A DNA stretch of 64,000 nt from Crenobacter cavernae (GCF_003355495.1 NZ_CP031337.1:2857001-2921000); one strand, 5' to 3'. Positions 36,601-44,552 are shown, numbered from the stretch's first letter. Numbers and translations are program-made. Notes: generated from the letters alone by a model not told the origin.

Positions 36601-36731
36601 CCCTTGTAGATATTGCCCTTGCGTTGTTCCTTGCCAACGGTCTCGATATCGAGGTCGATGAGCTTCTGCCCATCGACGATGGCAACGCGAAGCTCTTCGG
36701 CCTGCGTTGCGTTGAACAGCATACGTTTCAT
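33648..36731 (-). CDS. rne: Ribonuclease E
   Basis: A 1027-residue endoribonuclease and RNA-degradosome scaffold. The N-terminal catalytic part has the S1 domain (GNIYKGTITRIEPSLEACFVDYGTDRHGFLPFKEV), the 5'-sensor, a DNase-I-like domain with SVDVNSARATKGSDIETTALNTNLEAAEEVARQLRLRDLGGLIVIDFIDM, and the zinc-link cysteines in PCPRCHGTGFIRG. From about residue 530 it becomes Arg/Glu/Pro-rich, then Ala/Val/Glu-rich, as expected for the disordered scaffold half. The start MKRMLFNATQ at 36731 is the family N-terminus. A long gap to rluC suggests an extended 5' leader, which in other species mediates autoregulation. Confidence 0.96.
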   Translation of the reverse strand: MKRMLFNATQAEELRVAIVDGQKLIDLDIETVGKEQRKGNIYKGTITRIEPSLEACFVDYGTDRHGFLPFKEVSRSYFKDFDGGRPRIQDVLREGMEVVVQVEKDERGNKGAALTTYISLAGRYIVLMPNNPRGGGVSRRIEGEERQELKELLSQLETPQGMSLIARTAGIGRSLEELKWDLDYLMQLWRAIEGASGAQSAPFLILQESSLIIRAIRDYYQPDIGEILIDTEDVYDQARQFMSHVMPNNVNRVKLYTDHVPLFSRFQIEHQIETAFSRSVTLPSGGAIVIDHTEALVSVDVNSARATKGSDIETTALNTNLEAAEEVARQLRLRDLGGLIVIDFIDMEVPKNQREVENKLREVLKHDRARVQMGKLSRFGLLELSRQRLQPSLGETSHEPCPRCHGTGFIRGTESSALHILRIIQEEAMKENTGAVHAQVPVDVATFLLNEKRTELYSLEERLGVSVLLIPNIHLETPNYQVVRVRNDGIEELGDAPSYLRVDVPEEEAQIRFGQEKEKPVRQEAAVKGITPSQPAPVSVEPKPAAAAQPVAQPGLIARIVSWFKGDGASAEVPKAGEKKETPRRDTRQPQGKSPRQGGDEQRRRSGQQQGAQRRGRDEQREERRPAGVEDKPRRQPAEARAGDTPRTERGERQERQEPRERGEQREGRRERKEREPREPREPRENRVVSAEEAQVEEARAPRAQQERQDRRRAPQAEAPAEPVAGVEGGEAAAPTEGEARERGERRRRRGRRDRRQDESVTNVTALAGELSLGVDELLGELRAMGLEKAAVDAPLSEQEKRQVLKRLKPEALAELEAVQQAEAPKADVAPVEAVKAEASEAEEAKPAPTEPVAEAAPESAVAKVQPQVESQPEAAVAVESVADESALAVVEVAETVVEAEPRVAAAPVEEAAKPVEVETVVVVEEVAAVAEPVRAAEAQLVAEEAVDLAEAAPVAEVKVEAAKPAAVEPVNLGGLVMVTTKAPDASAGPVVEQEVVGVRRRDVAREDAAGEAAVELVQIETRGNAG

Positions 36732-37248
36732 GTAACGTTCCCCGCGCGGCACTCACGCTAGGGACACAGCAAGTATTTGACGGCCCAGGGTCTAAAATGG
36801 GCGCTTTCCGTAGAAGTATCGATGTAAAGAACAAAGAGTAGCAGGGCGTAAGCCGACTTCCTGATGTCGTATCTCACGCGGCAAGCGGGATGGCGCTCGA
36901 AACGCTGAGGATGGCACCGCCAATGATGAAAGGCGTTGCCGGTTGCGAGGGCCGGTCTTGTCGCGCCGGGTCAAACTTTGCTGCGTTGTCCCCCGACTGG
37001 CTTGGCATCGAGGGAGGAAAGCTCGTGAGTGCGTGATGCGTGCAAATGCATTACCATCGCTGCTTTTCGGTGAGCGAGACAACCGTGGCTGCGGCCGGGT
37101 TCGCGGCGTCAGGTCAGGGCCTTGCCCTGCCGGCCGGAACGATTCCCGCAGCGGCGCCGCACCGCTGAAAAACGCGGGCGACTTTGACTTGCCGGTATCG
37201 CTGTCATCGCATTGCAACACGCGAAGAAGCGCACGAAGTATAAGCATA
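36732..37248. other. Divergent rne-rluC control region
   Basis: A 517-bp region between the rne and rluC start codons, probably holding the long rne leader and both promoters. TTGACT at 37184-37189 could be a -35 for rluC, but no good -10 follows at 17 bases. The open frames seen here do not resemble known proteins. I see no clear regulatory element beyond this. Confidence 0.4.
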
Positions 37249-38202
37249 ATGACTGACATTCGCAAAGATTCCGTCACCCTCCACACCGTCGACGAGGAAG
37301 AAGCCGGTCAGCGCATCGACAACTTCCTGTTGCGCGTGCTGAAGGGTGTCCCCAAGAGCCATATCTATCGCATCCTGCGTTCGGGCGAAGTGCGCCTCAA
37401 CAAGGGTCGCGTCGACGCTTCGGCGCGCATCGCGACGGGCGACGTGCTGCGCATCCCGCCGGTGCGCATCGCCGAGAAAAAACCGCTCGGCCGACACATC
37501 GCGCCTGCAGCGACCTTCCCCGTGGTTTATGAGGACGAAGCGCTGCTCGTCATCAACAAGCCGGCGGGCGTCGCCGTGCACGGCGGCAGCGGCGTGTCCT
37601 TCGGCGTGATCGAGCAATTGCGCCAGGCGCACCCGGACTGGCGCTACCTCGAACTCGTCCACCGGCTAGACCGCGAGACGTCGGGCCTCTTGATGGTCGC
37701 CAAGAAACGCTCGGCACTGGTCAAGCTGCACGAATTGATCCGCAACAACGTGCCGGACAAGCGCTACCTCGCGCTCGGCCTCGGCCACTGGCCGGCCGAC
37801 CTGCGCCACGTCAAGCTGCCTCTGTTCAAGTTCAGCACGCCCGAGGGCGAGCGCCGCGTGCAGACCGGACCGGACGGCATCGCCGCGCACACCGTGTTCC
37901 GCGTCGTCACGCCGTACCGGGGCTTCACGCTGGTCGAGGCGCAACTGAAGACCGGTCGCACGCATCAAATCAGGGTGCACATGCAGGAGAGCGGCCACCC
38001 GATCGCCGGCGACGAGAAATACGGCGATTTCGGCTTCAACAAGGAACTGGCGCGCCGCGGCCTCAAGCGCATGTTCCTGCACGCGACCAGCCTCACCCTG
38101 CCCCACCCGCTGACCGGCGAGCGGCTGGAGCTCAAGGCGCCGCTGCCCGCCGAACTTTCCGCCTTTCTGGAGTCGCTGACACCCTATGGCCAAGACCTTT
38201 GA
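37249..38202 (+). CDS. rluC: 23S rRNA pseudouridine synthase RluC
   Basis: A 317-residue enzyme that makes pseudouridines in 23S rRNA (positions 955/2504/2580 in Escherichia coli). It has an N-terminal S4 RNA-binding domain (QRIDNFLLRVLKGVPKSHIYRILRSGEVRLNKGR) and a catalytic domain with the Asp-bearing motif ELVHRLDRETSGLLMVAK. KTGRTHQIRVHM and HPIAGDEKYGD are further RluA-family signatures. The ATG at 37249 was chosen because upstream in-frame codons do not fit the family. Divergent rne-rluC is a conserved arrangement. It overlaps the next gene by 17 bases. Confidence 0.93.
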   Translation: MTDIRKDSVTLHTVDEEEAGQRIDNFLLRVLKGVPKSHIYRILRSGEVRLNKGRVDASARIATGDVLRIPPVRIAEKKPLGRHIAPAATFPVVYEDEALLVINKPAGVAVHGGSGVSFGVIEQLRQAHPDWRYLELVHRLDRETSGLLMVAKKRSALVKLHELIRNNVPDKRYLALGLGHWPADLRHVKLPLFKFSTPEGERRVQTGPDGIAAHTVFRVVTPYRGFTLVEAQLKTGRTHQIRVHMQESGHPIAGDEKYGDFGFNKELARRGLKRMFLHATSLTLPHPLTGERLELKAPLPAELSAFLESLTPYGQDL

Positions 38203-38845
38203 CCTGATCGTTTTCGACTGGGATGGCACGCTGATGGATTCGACCGCGCACATCGTGCGCTCGATCCAGGGCGCCTGCGCCGACCTGAACCTGCCGGTGC
38301 CGCCACGAGAGCGCGCGAGCCACGTGATCGGCCTCGGCCTCGTCGACGCGATGCGCTACGTCTGCCCGGGGCTGGAGCCGGAGCGCTACCAGGACATGGT
38401 CGTCGCCTACCGCGACCACTACCTGAGCGGCGACGAGACGATCGAACTGTTCGCCGGCGTCGAGCAGGGGTTGGCCGAGATCAAGGCGCAAGGCGCGTTC
38501 CTCGCGGTCGCCACCGGCAAGAGCCGCGCCGGCCTCGACCGCGTGCTGGCCAAGACGAGGTTGGCCGAGCTGTTCGACGCGACGCGCACCGTCGACGAAT
38601 GCCACTCCAAGCCGCACCCGGCGATGCTGCTCGAGCTGACCGACCATCTCGGCGTCGATGCGCGCCGCACGCTGATGGTCGGCGACACCACGCACGACCT
38701 CCTGATGGCGCAGAACGCCGGCACGCACGGCGCCGGCGTCAGCTACGGCGCGCACCCAGCAGACGAACTCGCATCTTGCTCGCCGCTCGGCATCTTCGAT
38801 TCCTACCTGAGCTTCCACACATGGCTGCTGCCGCAACTGAACTGA
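38186..38845 (+). CDS. HAD-family phosphatase (Gph-like)
   Basis: A 219-residue haloacid-dehalogenase hydrolase. The nucleophile motif is FDWDGTLMDS (Asp11, Asp13), followed by a helical cap, the AVATGKSRAGL motif, a Lys in CHSKPHP and LMVGDTTHDLLMAQNAG with the metal-binding aspartates. It resembles the phosphoglycolate phosphatase branch often found after rluC; the true substrate is uncertain. It overlaps both rluC and the Rieske gene, so the three are one operon. Two in-frame TTGGCCGAG copies (38471, 38561) are only 90 bases apart. Confidence 0.87.
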   Translation: MAKTFDLIVFDWDGTLMDSTAHIVRSIQGACADLNLPVPPRERASHVIGLGLVDAMRYVCPGLEPERYQDMVVAYRDHYLSGDETIELFAGVEQGLAEIKAQGAFLAVATGKSRAGLDRVLAKTRLAELFDATRTVDECHSKPHPAMLLELTDHLGVDARRTLMVGDTTHDLLMAQNAGTHGAGVSYGAHPADELASCSPLGIFDSYLSFHTWLLPQLN

Positions 38846-39171
38846 TCTGCGACTCGGGCGCGCTCGAGGATGGCGGCGTCGGCGTGCGCTTCGTGATCGA
38901 CCACGCCAGCGGCGAGAAGACCAAGGGCTTCGCGATCCGCTACCAGGGCCGCGTCCACGCGTTCCAGAACGCGTGCCGCCACGTGCCGGTAGAACTCGAC
39001 CTGATCGACGGCCATTTCTTCGACGCGAACCGCGAATTCCTCGTCTGCAGCATGCACGGCGCGTTGTACGCGCCCGACACCGGCCTGTGCGTCGCCGGCC
39101 CGTGCAAGGGCGCAAGCCTCGTGCATCTCGCCGCCGAAGAACGCGACGGCCAGGTCTACGTGACCGCGTAA
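38821..39171 (+). CDS. Rieske-type [2Fe-2S] ferredoxin-like protein
   Basis: A 116-residue single-domain Rieske protein. The cluster ligands are Cys52/His54 (ACRHVPVELD) and Cys76/His79 (LVCSMHGALYAPDTGLCVAGPC), with the typical spacing. No membrane anchor is present, so it is a soluble electron-transfer or assembly protein. The start at 38821 overlaps the phosphatase gene by 25 bases. A rluC-HAD-Rieske-sppA order recurs in related betaproteobacteria, but the role of the Rieske protein there is not established. Confidence 0.88.
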   Translation: MAAAATELICDSGALEDGGVGVRFVIDHASGEKTKGFAIRYQGRVHAFQNACRHVPVELDLIDGHFFDANREFLVCSMHGALYAPDTGLCVAGPCKGASLVHLAAEERDGQVYVTA

Positions 39172-39229
39172 ATGCCGTCGTCAACGCGGATTTGCTAGAC
39201 TGGCGCCATCAGACACCGGGAGAGAGCCC

Positions 39230-40168
39230 TTGAATCAGGATCCGAACTGGGAACGCCAGTTGGTCGAAAGACTCGCCAGCGCCGCGCTCGTCGAGCAGCG
39301 CCGCACGCGGCAGTGGAAAATCTTCTTCCGCCTGGTCTGGCTTGCGCTCGCCGCGCTGGTCGTCGCGGCGATGTGGTCATCGGCCGACGGTGAGAAGACC
39401 GGCGTCGGCCTCGGCGGCGCGCATACCGCGCTCGTCGACCTCGACGGCGCGATAGCCGGCGACAACAAGACCGTCGACAAGCTGGTAGAAGGCATGGAGG
39501 CCGCGTACAAGAGCGGCAATACGCGCGGCATCGTGATCCGCGCCAACAGCCCGGGCGGCAGCCCGGTGCTGTCGGGCATGGCCTACGACGAGATCAAGCG
39601 CCTGAAGAAACAGCACCCGGACATCCCGGTGGTCGTCGCGATCGAGGAGGTGTGCGCGTCGGGCTGCTATTACATCGCCGCCGCCGCCGACAAGATCTAC
39701 GCCGACAAGGCGAGCATCGTCGGCTCGATCGGCGTGCTGTCGAGCAGCTTCGGCTTCACCGGTACGCTGGAAAAGCTCGGCGTCGAGCGCCGCCTGATGA
39801 CCGCCGGCGCCAATAAGGCGATGGGCGACCCGTTCTCGCCGGAAAACCCGCAGCACGAGGCGATCCGCCGCGAGCTGATCGATGACATCCATAAGCAGTT
39901 CATCGCGGCGGTCAAGCTTGGCCGAGGTTCGCGCCTGAAGAGCGACCCCGACCTGTTCTCCGGCCGCGTCTGGCTCGGCGACAAGAGCCTGCCGCTCGGC
40001 CTGATCGACGGCATCGGCTCGGCGCGCAGCGTCGCGCGCGACGTGATCAAGGCCGAGAACATCGTCGACTACACGCCGCAGGACGACCTGACCAGCCGCT
40101 TCGCGCGTCGCTTCGGCGTATCGGTGTCCGACGGCGTGCGCGGACTGTTCGCGTCGCGCCTGTTCTGA
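39230..40168 (+). CDS. sppA: Signal peptide peptidase SppA (short form)
   Basis: A 312-residue membrane serine protease that digests cleaved signal peptides. One N-terminal helix (IFFRLVWLALAALVVAAMW, about residues 31-49) anchors it. The nucleophile Ser144 lies in EEVCASGCYYIA and the general base Lys196 in TAGANKAMGDPFSP, 52 residues apart as in the short Bacillus-type enzyme. RANSPGGSP forms the substrate-binding strand. The start is a TTG at 39230, with GGGAGAG upstream. A copy of the uptake-like word (39918) is read here as Leu-Gly-Arg, not Leu-Ala-Glu. Confidence 0.92.
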   Translation: MNQDPNWERQLVERLASAALVEQRRTRQWKIFFRLVWLALAALVVAAMWSSADGEKTGVGLGGAHTALVDLDGAIAGDNKTVDKLVEGMEAAYKSGNTRGIVIRANSPGGSPVLSGMAYDEIKRLKKQHPDIPVVVAIEEVCASGCYYIAAAADKIYADKASIVGSIGVLSSSFGFTGTLEKLGVERRLMTAGANKAMGDPFSPENPQHEAIRRELIDDIHKQFIAAVKLGRGSRLKSDPDLFSGRVWLGDKSLPLGLIDGIGSARSVARDVIKAENIVDYTPQDDLTSRFARRFGVSVSDGVRGLFASRLF

Positions 40169-40182
40169 GACCGGGGGGCAAC

Positions 40183-41016
40183 ATGGCCAGGCGCCGCCGC
40201 CACGAAGAAGAACACGAGAACCACGAGCGCTGGCTGGTCTCGTACGCCGACTTCATCACGCTCTTGTTCGCCTTCTTCGTCGTGATGTACGCGATCTCGT
40301 CGGTCAACGAGGGCAAGTACCGCGTGCTGTCGACCGCCATCGTCGAGGCGTTCAACACCGGCGAGAAAATCACGGTCAACCCGACGCCGCCGACCGGCGG
40401 CGCCAACACGATGATCGCCGTACCGAACGCCAAACCGGTCGCCGAGGCGGTCAAGAGCCGCCCCAAGGTCACCACGCCCGAGCGGGGGCGCGAGCAGGCC
40501 AAGCTGGCGCAGCTGGCAAACGAGCTGATGAAGGTAATGGACCCGCTGATCCGCGGCGGCCAGGTGCGCGTCACGCAGAGCGCGCTCGGCGTCGCGATCG
40601 AGATCAAGGACAGCGCGCTGTTCCCGGTCGGCCAGGCCGCGCCGTCGGCGCAGTCGCGCCAGGTGTTGGCCGAGGTCGCGCGCGTGCTGTCCACCGTCGA
40701 CAACCCGGTCCGCGTCGAAGGCTTCACCGACAACGTGCCGATCAAGAACCCGGTCTACCCGTCCAACTGGGAGCTGTCGGCGTCGCGCGCCGGCAGCGTC
40801 GTGCGTCTCTTCGTCGAGAGCGGCATCGCGCCGGACCGCCTCGTCGCGATCGGCCGCGCCGAGAACCTGCCGGTGGCCGACAACGCCAGCGACGACGGCC
40901 GCGCCAAGAACCGTCGTGTATCGATCACCGTCCTATCGGGCAACGGCGCCGAACCGCTGCCGCGCGACAGCGTGTCGGCCGCCCCCCCCGCAACCCAAAA
41001 CGGAGTGAACCCATGA
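40183..41016 (+). CDS. MotB/MotD-like flagellar stator subunit
   Basis: A 277-residue protein with the stator layout: a charged N-terminus, one membrane helix (ERWLVSYADFITLLFAFFVVMYAISSV) with the proton-carrying Asp in SYADF, a linker, and a C-terminal OmpA/MotB peptidoglycan-binding domain (VRVEGFTDNVPI, WELSASRAGSVVRLFVESGI, GRAENLPVADNASDDGRAKNRRVSITV). MotD is the best guess. A MotA/MotC-type partner normally lies directly upstream; here the upstream gene is sppA, so this copy is an orphan. It overlaps the next gene by 4 bases. Confidence 0.85.
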   Translation: MARRRRHEEEHENHERWLVSYADFITLLFAFFVVMYAISSVNEGKYRVLSTAIVEAFNTGEKITVNPTPPTGGANTMIAVPNAKPVAEAVKSRPKVTTPERGREQAKLAQLANELMKVMDPLIRGGQVRVTQSALGVAIEIKDSALFPVGQAAPSAQSRQVLAEVARVLSTVDNPVRVEGFTDNVPIKNPVYPSNWELSASRAGSVVRLFVESGIAPDRLVAIGRAENLPVADNASDDGRAKNRRVSITVLSGNGAEPLPRDSVSAAPPATQNGVNP

Positions 41017-41603
41017 CCACGCCGATCCAGCACGCCGCCCTCGAGCAACTGTTCCACAACGCCCGCACCTTCACCCACTGGCAACACCGCCCGGTGAGCG
41101 AAGAGACGCTGCACGAGCTGTTCGACCTGTTGAAGCTGGGTCCGACCAGTGCCAACTGCTCGCCGGCCCGCTTCGTTTTCGTCGCCTCGCCCGAAGCCAA
41201 GGCGCGCCTGAAGCCCTGCCTCGCCGAAGGCAATGTCGAGAAGACGATGAGTGCGCCGGCGACCGCGATCGTCGCGATGGACACGCGCTTCTACGAGCAC
41301 CTGCCGCAGCTGTTCCCGCACACCGACGCGAGGAGCTGGTTCGAAGGCAACCAGCCGGTGATCGACGCGACCGCGTTCCGCAACAGCAGCCTGCAGGGCG
41401 GCTACCTGATCCTCGCCGCGCGCTCGCTCGGCCTCGACTGCGGCCCGATGTCGGGTTTCGACGCCGACAAGGTCAACGCGGAATTTTTCCCCGACGGCAG
41501 GTTCAAAGCTAATTTCCTCGTGAATATCGGCTACGGTGACGCCAGCACGCTGCGCGCGCGCTCGCCGCGCTTTGCCTTTGACGAAGCGTGCCGGATTCTG
41601 TAA
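41013..41603 (+). CDS. RutE/HadB-like nitroreductase family reductase
   Basis: A 196-residue flavin reductase close to malonic semialdehyde reductase RutE. Visible are the N-terminal THWQHRPVSEETLHELFDLLKLGPTSANCSPARFVFV with the FMN-contacting segment, EGNQPVIDATAFRNSSLQGGYLILAARSLGLDCGPMSGFD, and FLVNIGYGD near the end. Family members reduce malonic semialdehyde or act as general NADPH-dependent nitroreductases; no rut pyrimidine genes are nearby, so the substrate is open. Its start overlaps the MotD-like stop (ATGA). Confidence 0.85.
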   Translation: MTTPIQHAALEQLFHNARTFTHWQHRPVSEETLHELFDLLKLGPTSANCSPARFVFVASPEAKARLKPCLAEGNVEKTMSAPATAIVAMDTRFYEHLPQLFPHTDARSWFEGNQPVIDATAFRNSSLQGGYLILAARSLGLDCGPMSGFDADKVNAEFFPDGRFKANFLVNIGYGDASTLRARSPRFAFDEACRIL

Positions 41604-41659
41604 GAACGCTCCGTCCGACCGGCAAGGTTGGCCGAGCCTGCAGCAGCAAAGGAAACCGT

Positions 41660-42127
41660 ATGAACACCCTCGCCCGCACCCTCCTGGTCGGCACGATCGC
41701 CGCCGGCACCCTGCTGACCGGCTGCTCGACTTCCGACTCGGCGCAGGTTTATTCCAAGGGCCAGATGCGCCAGGCGCAAACGGTCGAGTTCGGCACCGTT
41801 GTCTCGGTCAACCCGGTGAAGATGGAAGGCCAAGGCAACGAACTGATCAACTTCGGCGGCGTCGCGCTGGGCGGACTGGCCGGCAGCACGATCGGTCACG
41901 GCCGCGGCTCTGCAGCCGGCGCGATCGTCGGCGCGATGGCCGGCGGCCTCGCCACCGGCGCCGCGCAGCGTTCGATCGGCACCAAGAACGCGTTCGAAGT
42001 CACCGTCCGCCTCGACCGCGGCCAGCGCATGATCTCGATCGTGCAGGAGGCCGACGTGGCGCTGCAGAACGGCCAGCGCGTCCGCGTACTGTCCGGCAAC
42101 GGCAACGACCGCGTGCTGCCGATGTAA
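41660..42127 (+). CDS. SlyB/Pcp-like outer-membrane lipoprotein
   Basis: A 155-residue lipoprotein. The signal MNTLARTLLVGTIAAGTLLTGC ends at Cys22. A glycine-zipper segment (GGVALGGLAGSTIGHGRGSAAGAIVGAMAGGLATGAA) spans the middle, followed by a beta-rich C-terminus (AFEVTVRLDRGQRMISIVQEADVALQNGQRVRVLSG), the layout of SlyB/Pcp envelope lipoproteins linked to outer-membrane stability. The start has AAAGGA upstream. A copy of the uptake-like word lies between this gene and the reductase (41628). Confidence 0.9.
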   Translation: MNTLARTLLVGTIAAGTLLTGCSTSDSAQVYSKGQMRQAQTVEFGTVVSVNPVKMEGQGNELINFGGVALGGLAGSTIGHGRGSAAGAIVGAMAGGLATGAAQRSIGTKNAFEVTVRLDRGQRMISIVQEADVALQNGQRVRVLSGNGNDRVLPM

Positions 42128-42136
42128 GGCGTACAC

Positions 42137-42154
42137 TTGGCCGAGCTCGGCCAA
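42137..42154. repeat. Abutting inverted TTGGCCGAG words forming an 18-bp palindrome
   Basis: TTGGCCGAGCTCGGCCAA is a perfect 18-bp palindrome made of two copies joined head to head. It lies 10 bases after the SlyB-like stop, before a separate conventional terminator. Confidence 0.8.
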
Positions 42155-42169
42155 CTTCGCACGACACAG

Positions 42170-42198
42170 AACGGCCCGCCTTGATGGCGGGCCGTTTG
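42170..42198 (+). terminator. Terminator of the SlyB-like gene
   Basis: ACGGCCCGCC and GGCGGGCCGT form a 10-bp stem with a TTGAT loop, followed by TTGC. The T-run is short, and the minus strand also offers a short run, so it may serve bpt as well. Confidence 0.7.
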
Positions 42199-42226
42199 CA
42201 TTGCAGCGCTTCGGCTCAGCAGGCCG

Positions 42227-42961
42227 TTACGGCCCGATCGCGTCGAACGGCTGCCAGCGCCCGTCGATCAAGGCCTCGAGCGGCCGGTAAGCCGACTTGT
42301 ACGACATCTTGCCGCACTGGCGTATCCAGTAGCCGAGGTAGACGTAACGCAAGCCCAGGCGCCGCGCCAGCTCGACCTGCCACATCACGTTGTAGACGCC
42401 GTAGCTCGTGCGCGGCTCGTCGGGCTCGTAGAAGGTGTAGACCGCAGACAAGCCGTCGGCGAGCCGGTCGATCAGGCTGACCATCTTCAGCACGCCCGCT
42501 TCGCGAAACTCGGCCAACCAGCTCTCGACGCCGCTCTTGAGGATGAACTCCGAATACTGGCCGGGGTCGTCGCCTGACATGCCGCCGCCGGTGTGCCGCG
42601 CCAGCTGGTAGCGCCGGTAAAGCGCATAGTGCTCTTCATGAAATTGCAGTGCCAACAGGCGCGCCTCGAGCGCATCGTGACGCGCGAACGCGCGCCTCTG
42701 GCTGCGGCTGGGCCGGAACGCGTCGACCGTCAAGCGCACCGGCACGCAGGCGCGACAGGTATCGCAGTACGGCCGGTAGACGTAGAGGCCGCTGCGCCGG
42801 AAACCCATGTTCACCAACTGGCCGTAGAGGGGGGCGTCGATGGCGTTGGCGGGAATCGCCACCTGCGAGCGCGCCTGGCGGCCGTCGAGGTAGCTGCACG
42901 GATACGGGGCCGTGGCATAGAAATGGATGGCGACCGCGTCGCCGGCGTCACGCTGGCTCAT
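42227..42961 (-). CDS. bpt: Aspartate/glutamate leucyltransferase (Bpt)
   Basis: A 244-residue N-end-rule enzyme that adds leucine from tRNA to proteins with N-terminal Asp or Glu, marking them for ClpAP. The N-terminal cysteine pair region (YPCSYLDGRQARSQ and YRPYCDTCRACVPVRL) and C-terminal LGLRYVYLGYWIRQCGKMSYKSAYRPLEAL are typical of bacterial ATE/Bpt. It overlaps aat by 14 bases, giving the usual aat-bpt pair that serves both branches of the pathway. One uptake-like word is read in frame as Leu-Ala-Glu. Confidence 0.93.
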   Translation of the reverse strand: MSQRDAGDAVAIHFYATAPYPCSYLDGRQARSQVAIPANAIDAPLYGQLVNMGFRRSGLYVYRPYCDTCRACVPVRLTVDAFRPSRSQRRAFARHDALEARLLALQFHEEHYALYRRYQLARHTGGGMSGDDPGQYSEFILKSGVESWLAEFREAGVLKMVSLIDRLADGLSAVYTFYEPDEPRTSYGVYNVMWQVELARRLGLRYVYLGYWIRQCGKMSYKSAYRPLEALIDGRWQPFDAIGP

Positions 42962-43649
42962 TGGAGTAGTGGTAATCCCACATCGAAGCGGGCTGCGGCA
43001 ACGCGCACCCTTCTTTCAGCGTAGCAACAAAAACTTCGCGCGACACGAGCCCGGCGCCGAGACTCTCGAGGTGCCCGGTGTGCATCTGGCAGTCGATCAT
43101 CCGCACGCCCATCGCCTGCAGATGGCGCACCGCGTGCACAAAGGCGATCTTCGACGCGTCGCGCGCCCGGCTGAACATCGACTCGCCATAGAACATGCGG
43201 CCGATCGCGACGCCGTACAGGCCGCCGGCGAGCTCACCGTCCATCCAGGTCTCGAAGCTGTGCGCGTGCCCGAGTTCATGCAGCCGGCAGTAGGCGTCGA
43301 CCATCTCGGGCACGATCCAGGTTTCGCCGCCGGGCTCGCGCGGCGCGGCGCAGGCCTCGATCACGCGCCTGAAAGCGGTGTCGGCCGATACGCGGTAGGA
43401 AAGGTTGCGGAGTGTCTTGGCGAGGGAACGACTGACCTTCAGCCGCTCGGGATAGACCACCATACGCGGCGCGGGCGACCACCACAGGATGGGCTCGCCT
43501 CGTGCGTACCAGGGGAAAATGCCTTGCGAATAGGCGGCCAGCAGGCGCTCGGGGGACAGGTCGCCGCCGGCCGCAAGCAGACCATTGGGATCCTCGAGCG
43601 CCCGGGACAGCGGCGGGAACACCGGCTGGGAACCCAGCCACGCGATCAT
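42948..43649 (-). CDS. aat: Leucyl/phenylalanyl-tRNA-protein transferase
   Basis: A 233-residue N-end-rule enzyme that attaches Leu or Phe to N-terminal Lys/Arg. Signatures are FPPLSRALEDPNGLLAAGGDLSPERLLAAYSQGIFPWY, ILWWSPAPRMVV, HSFETWMDGELAGGLYGVAIGRMFYGESMFSR and MIDCQMHTGHLESLGA. The frame extends upstream to 43799, but MIAWLGSQPVFPP at 43649 is the family start and its ATG overlaps the fur stop (TGATG-type overlap on the minus strand). This places fur, aat and bpt in one transcript. Confidence 0.94.
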   Translation of the reverse strand: MIAWLGSQPVFPPLSRALEDPNGLLAAGGDLSPERLLAAYSQGIFPWYARGEPILWWSPAPRMVVYPERLKVSRSLAKTLRNLSYRVSADTAFRRVIEACAAPREPGGETWIVPEMVDAYCRLHELGHAHSFETWMDGELAGGLYGVAIGRMFYGESMFSRARDASKIAFVHAVRHLQAMGVRMIDCQMHTGHLESLGAGLVSREVFVATLKEGCALPQPASMWDYHYSNEPA

Positions 43650-44080
43650 CGGCGGCGCTTGGGTCGGGTCTCGATGCACTCGGGGCATTCGCCGTACATA
43701 TAGAGCGCGTGGTCGATGATATGGAAACCGTGCTGCTCGGCGATGCGTTCTTGCAGCGCCTCGATCTCCGGATCGAAGAACTCGACCACCTTGCCGCAAC
43801 TGATGCAGACCATGTGGTCGTGGTGACCGCCCTCGTTCAGTTCGTACACGGCCTTGCCGGTCTCGAAATGGTGTCTGACCAGGATGCCGGCCTGCTCGAA
43901 CTGAGTGAGCACGCGGTAGATGGTGGCCAAACCGATGTCGATATTTTCCGTCAACAGCTTCTTGTACACGTCCTCGGCGGACATGTGGCGGGTTTCGCTA
44001 TGCTCGAACAGGTCGAGGATTTTCAGCCGCGGGCCGGTAGCCTTCAGGCCGATATCTTTGAGATGACTGGCTTTGTCCAT
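43646..44080 (-). CDS. fur: Ferric uptake regulator Fur
   Basis: A 144-residue iron-responsive repressor. The winged-helix part is LKDIGLKATGPRLKILDLFEHSETRHMSAEDVYKKLLTENIDIGLATIYRVLTQFEQAGILVRHHFE. The metal-binding part has GGHHDHMVCISCGKVVEF and, near the end, YGECPEC. Length and sequence match Neisseriales Fur closely. Two adjacent ATG codons (44083 and 44080) are possible starts, and upstream in-frame sequence to 44176 is not family-like. Divergent from bamE, a common pairing. No clear Fur box was seen between them. Confidence 0.95.
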   Translation of the reverse strand: MDKASHLKDIGLKATGPRLKILDLFEHSETRHMSAEDVYKKLLTENIDIGLATIYRVLTQFEQAGILVRHHFETGKAVYELNEGGHHDHMVCISCGKVVEFFDPEIEALQERIAEQHGFHIIDHALYMYGECPECIETRPKRRR

Positions 44081-44174
44081 CATGATATAAAGGCGGTGGT
44101 TTCCATAGGGCATGATAAAGGCTTTTGCCCGCTTTGCCCAACCAATCCCCGCTTCCAGAACCGACAAAGACCGC

Positions 44175-44552
44175 ATGCGATCCCTGATTCTAGCCCTTTC
44201 GGTCGTGTTGACCGGCTGCTCCGCACTGAACCCGGCCGAATGGATTTCTCCCTACCAGCTGGACATCCCGCAGGGCAATACCGTCAGCGAAGAGTCGCTT
44301 GCCAGGATCAAGCCCGGCATGACTCGCTCGCAGGTGCGTTTCGTGCTCGGCACCCCGCTGCTGAACGACCCGTTCCACGCCGATCGCTGGGATTACGCCT
44401 TCCGCCTGGTGCGTGACGGCAAGCTGGCGGAAAACACCCGCCTGACGCTCCATTTCAACGGCGACACGCTGGCCAGGACCGAAACCTACGGCCTCGCCAA
44501 ACCGCAGGCGGCGTCCGAACCGGCCGCCGTCGTCACCCCCGCCACCCAATAA
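44175..44552 (+). CDS. bamE: Outer membrane assembly lipoprotein BamE
   Basis: A 125-residue lipoprotein of the BAM complex, which inserts beta-barrel proteins into the outer membrane. The signal MRSLILALSVVLTGC ends at Cys15. YQLDIPQGNTVSEESLARIKPGMTRSQVRFVLGTPLLNDPFHADRWDYAF is the SmpA/OmlA fold, with the conserved GMTRSQV and GTPL. The start at 44175 directly precedes the signal, although the frame opens at 44112. It is followed by dapB after 19 bases. Confidence 0.95.
   Translation: MRSLILALSVVLTGCSALNPAEWISPYQLDIPQGNTVSEESLARIKPGMTRSQVRFVLGTPLLNDPFHADRWDYAFRLVRDGKLAENTRLTLHFNGDTLARTETYGLAKPQAASEPAAVVTPATQ

Noticed and set aside
36792..37286. Minus-strand frame in the rne-rluC gap
   Set aside because: The predicted protein has no family features and overlaps the rluC start; the stretch looks like leader and promoter DNA.
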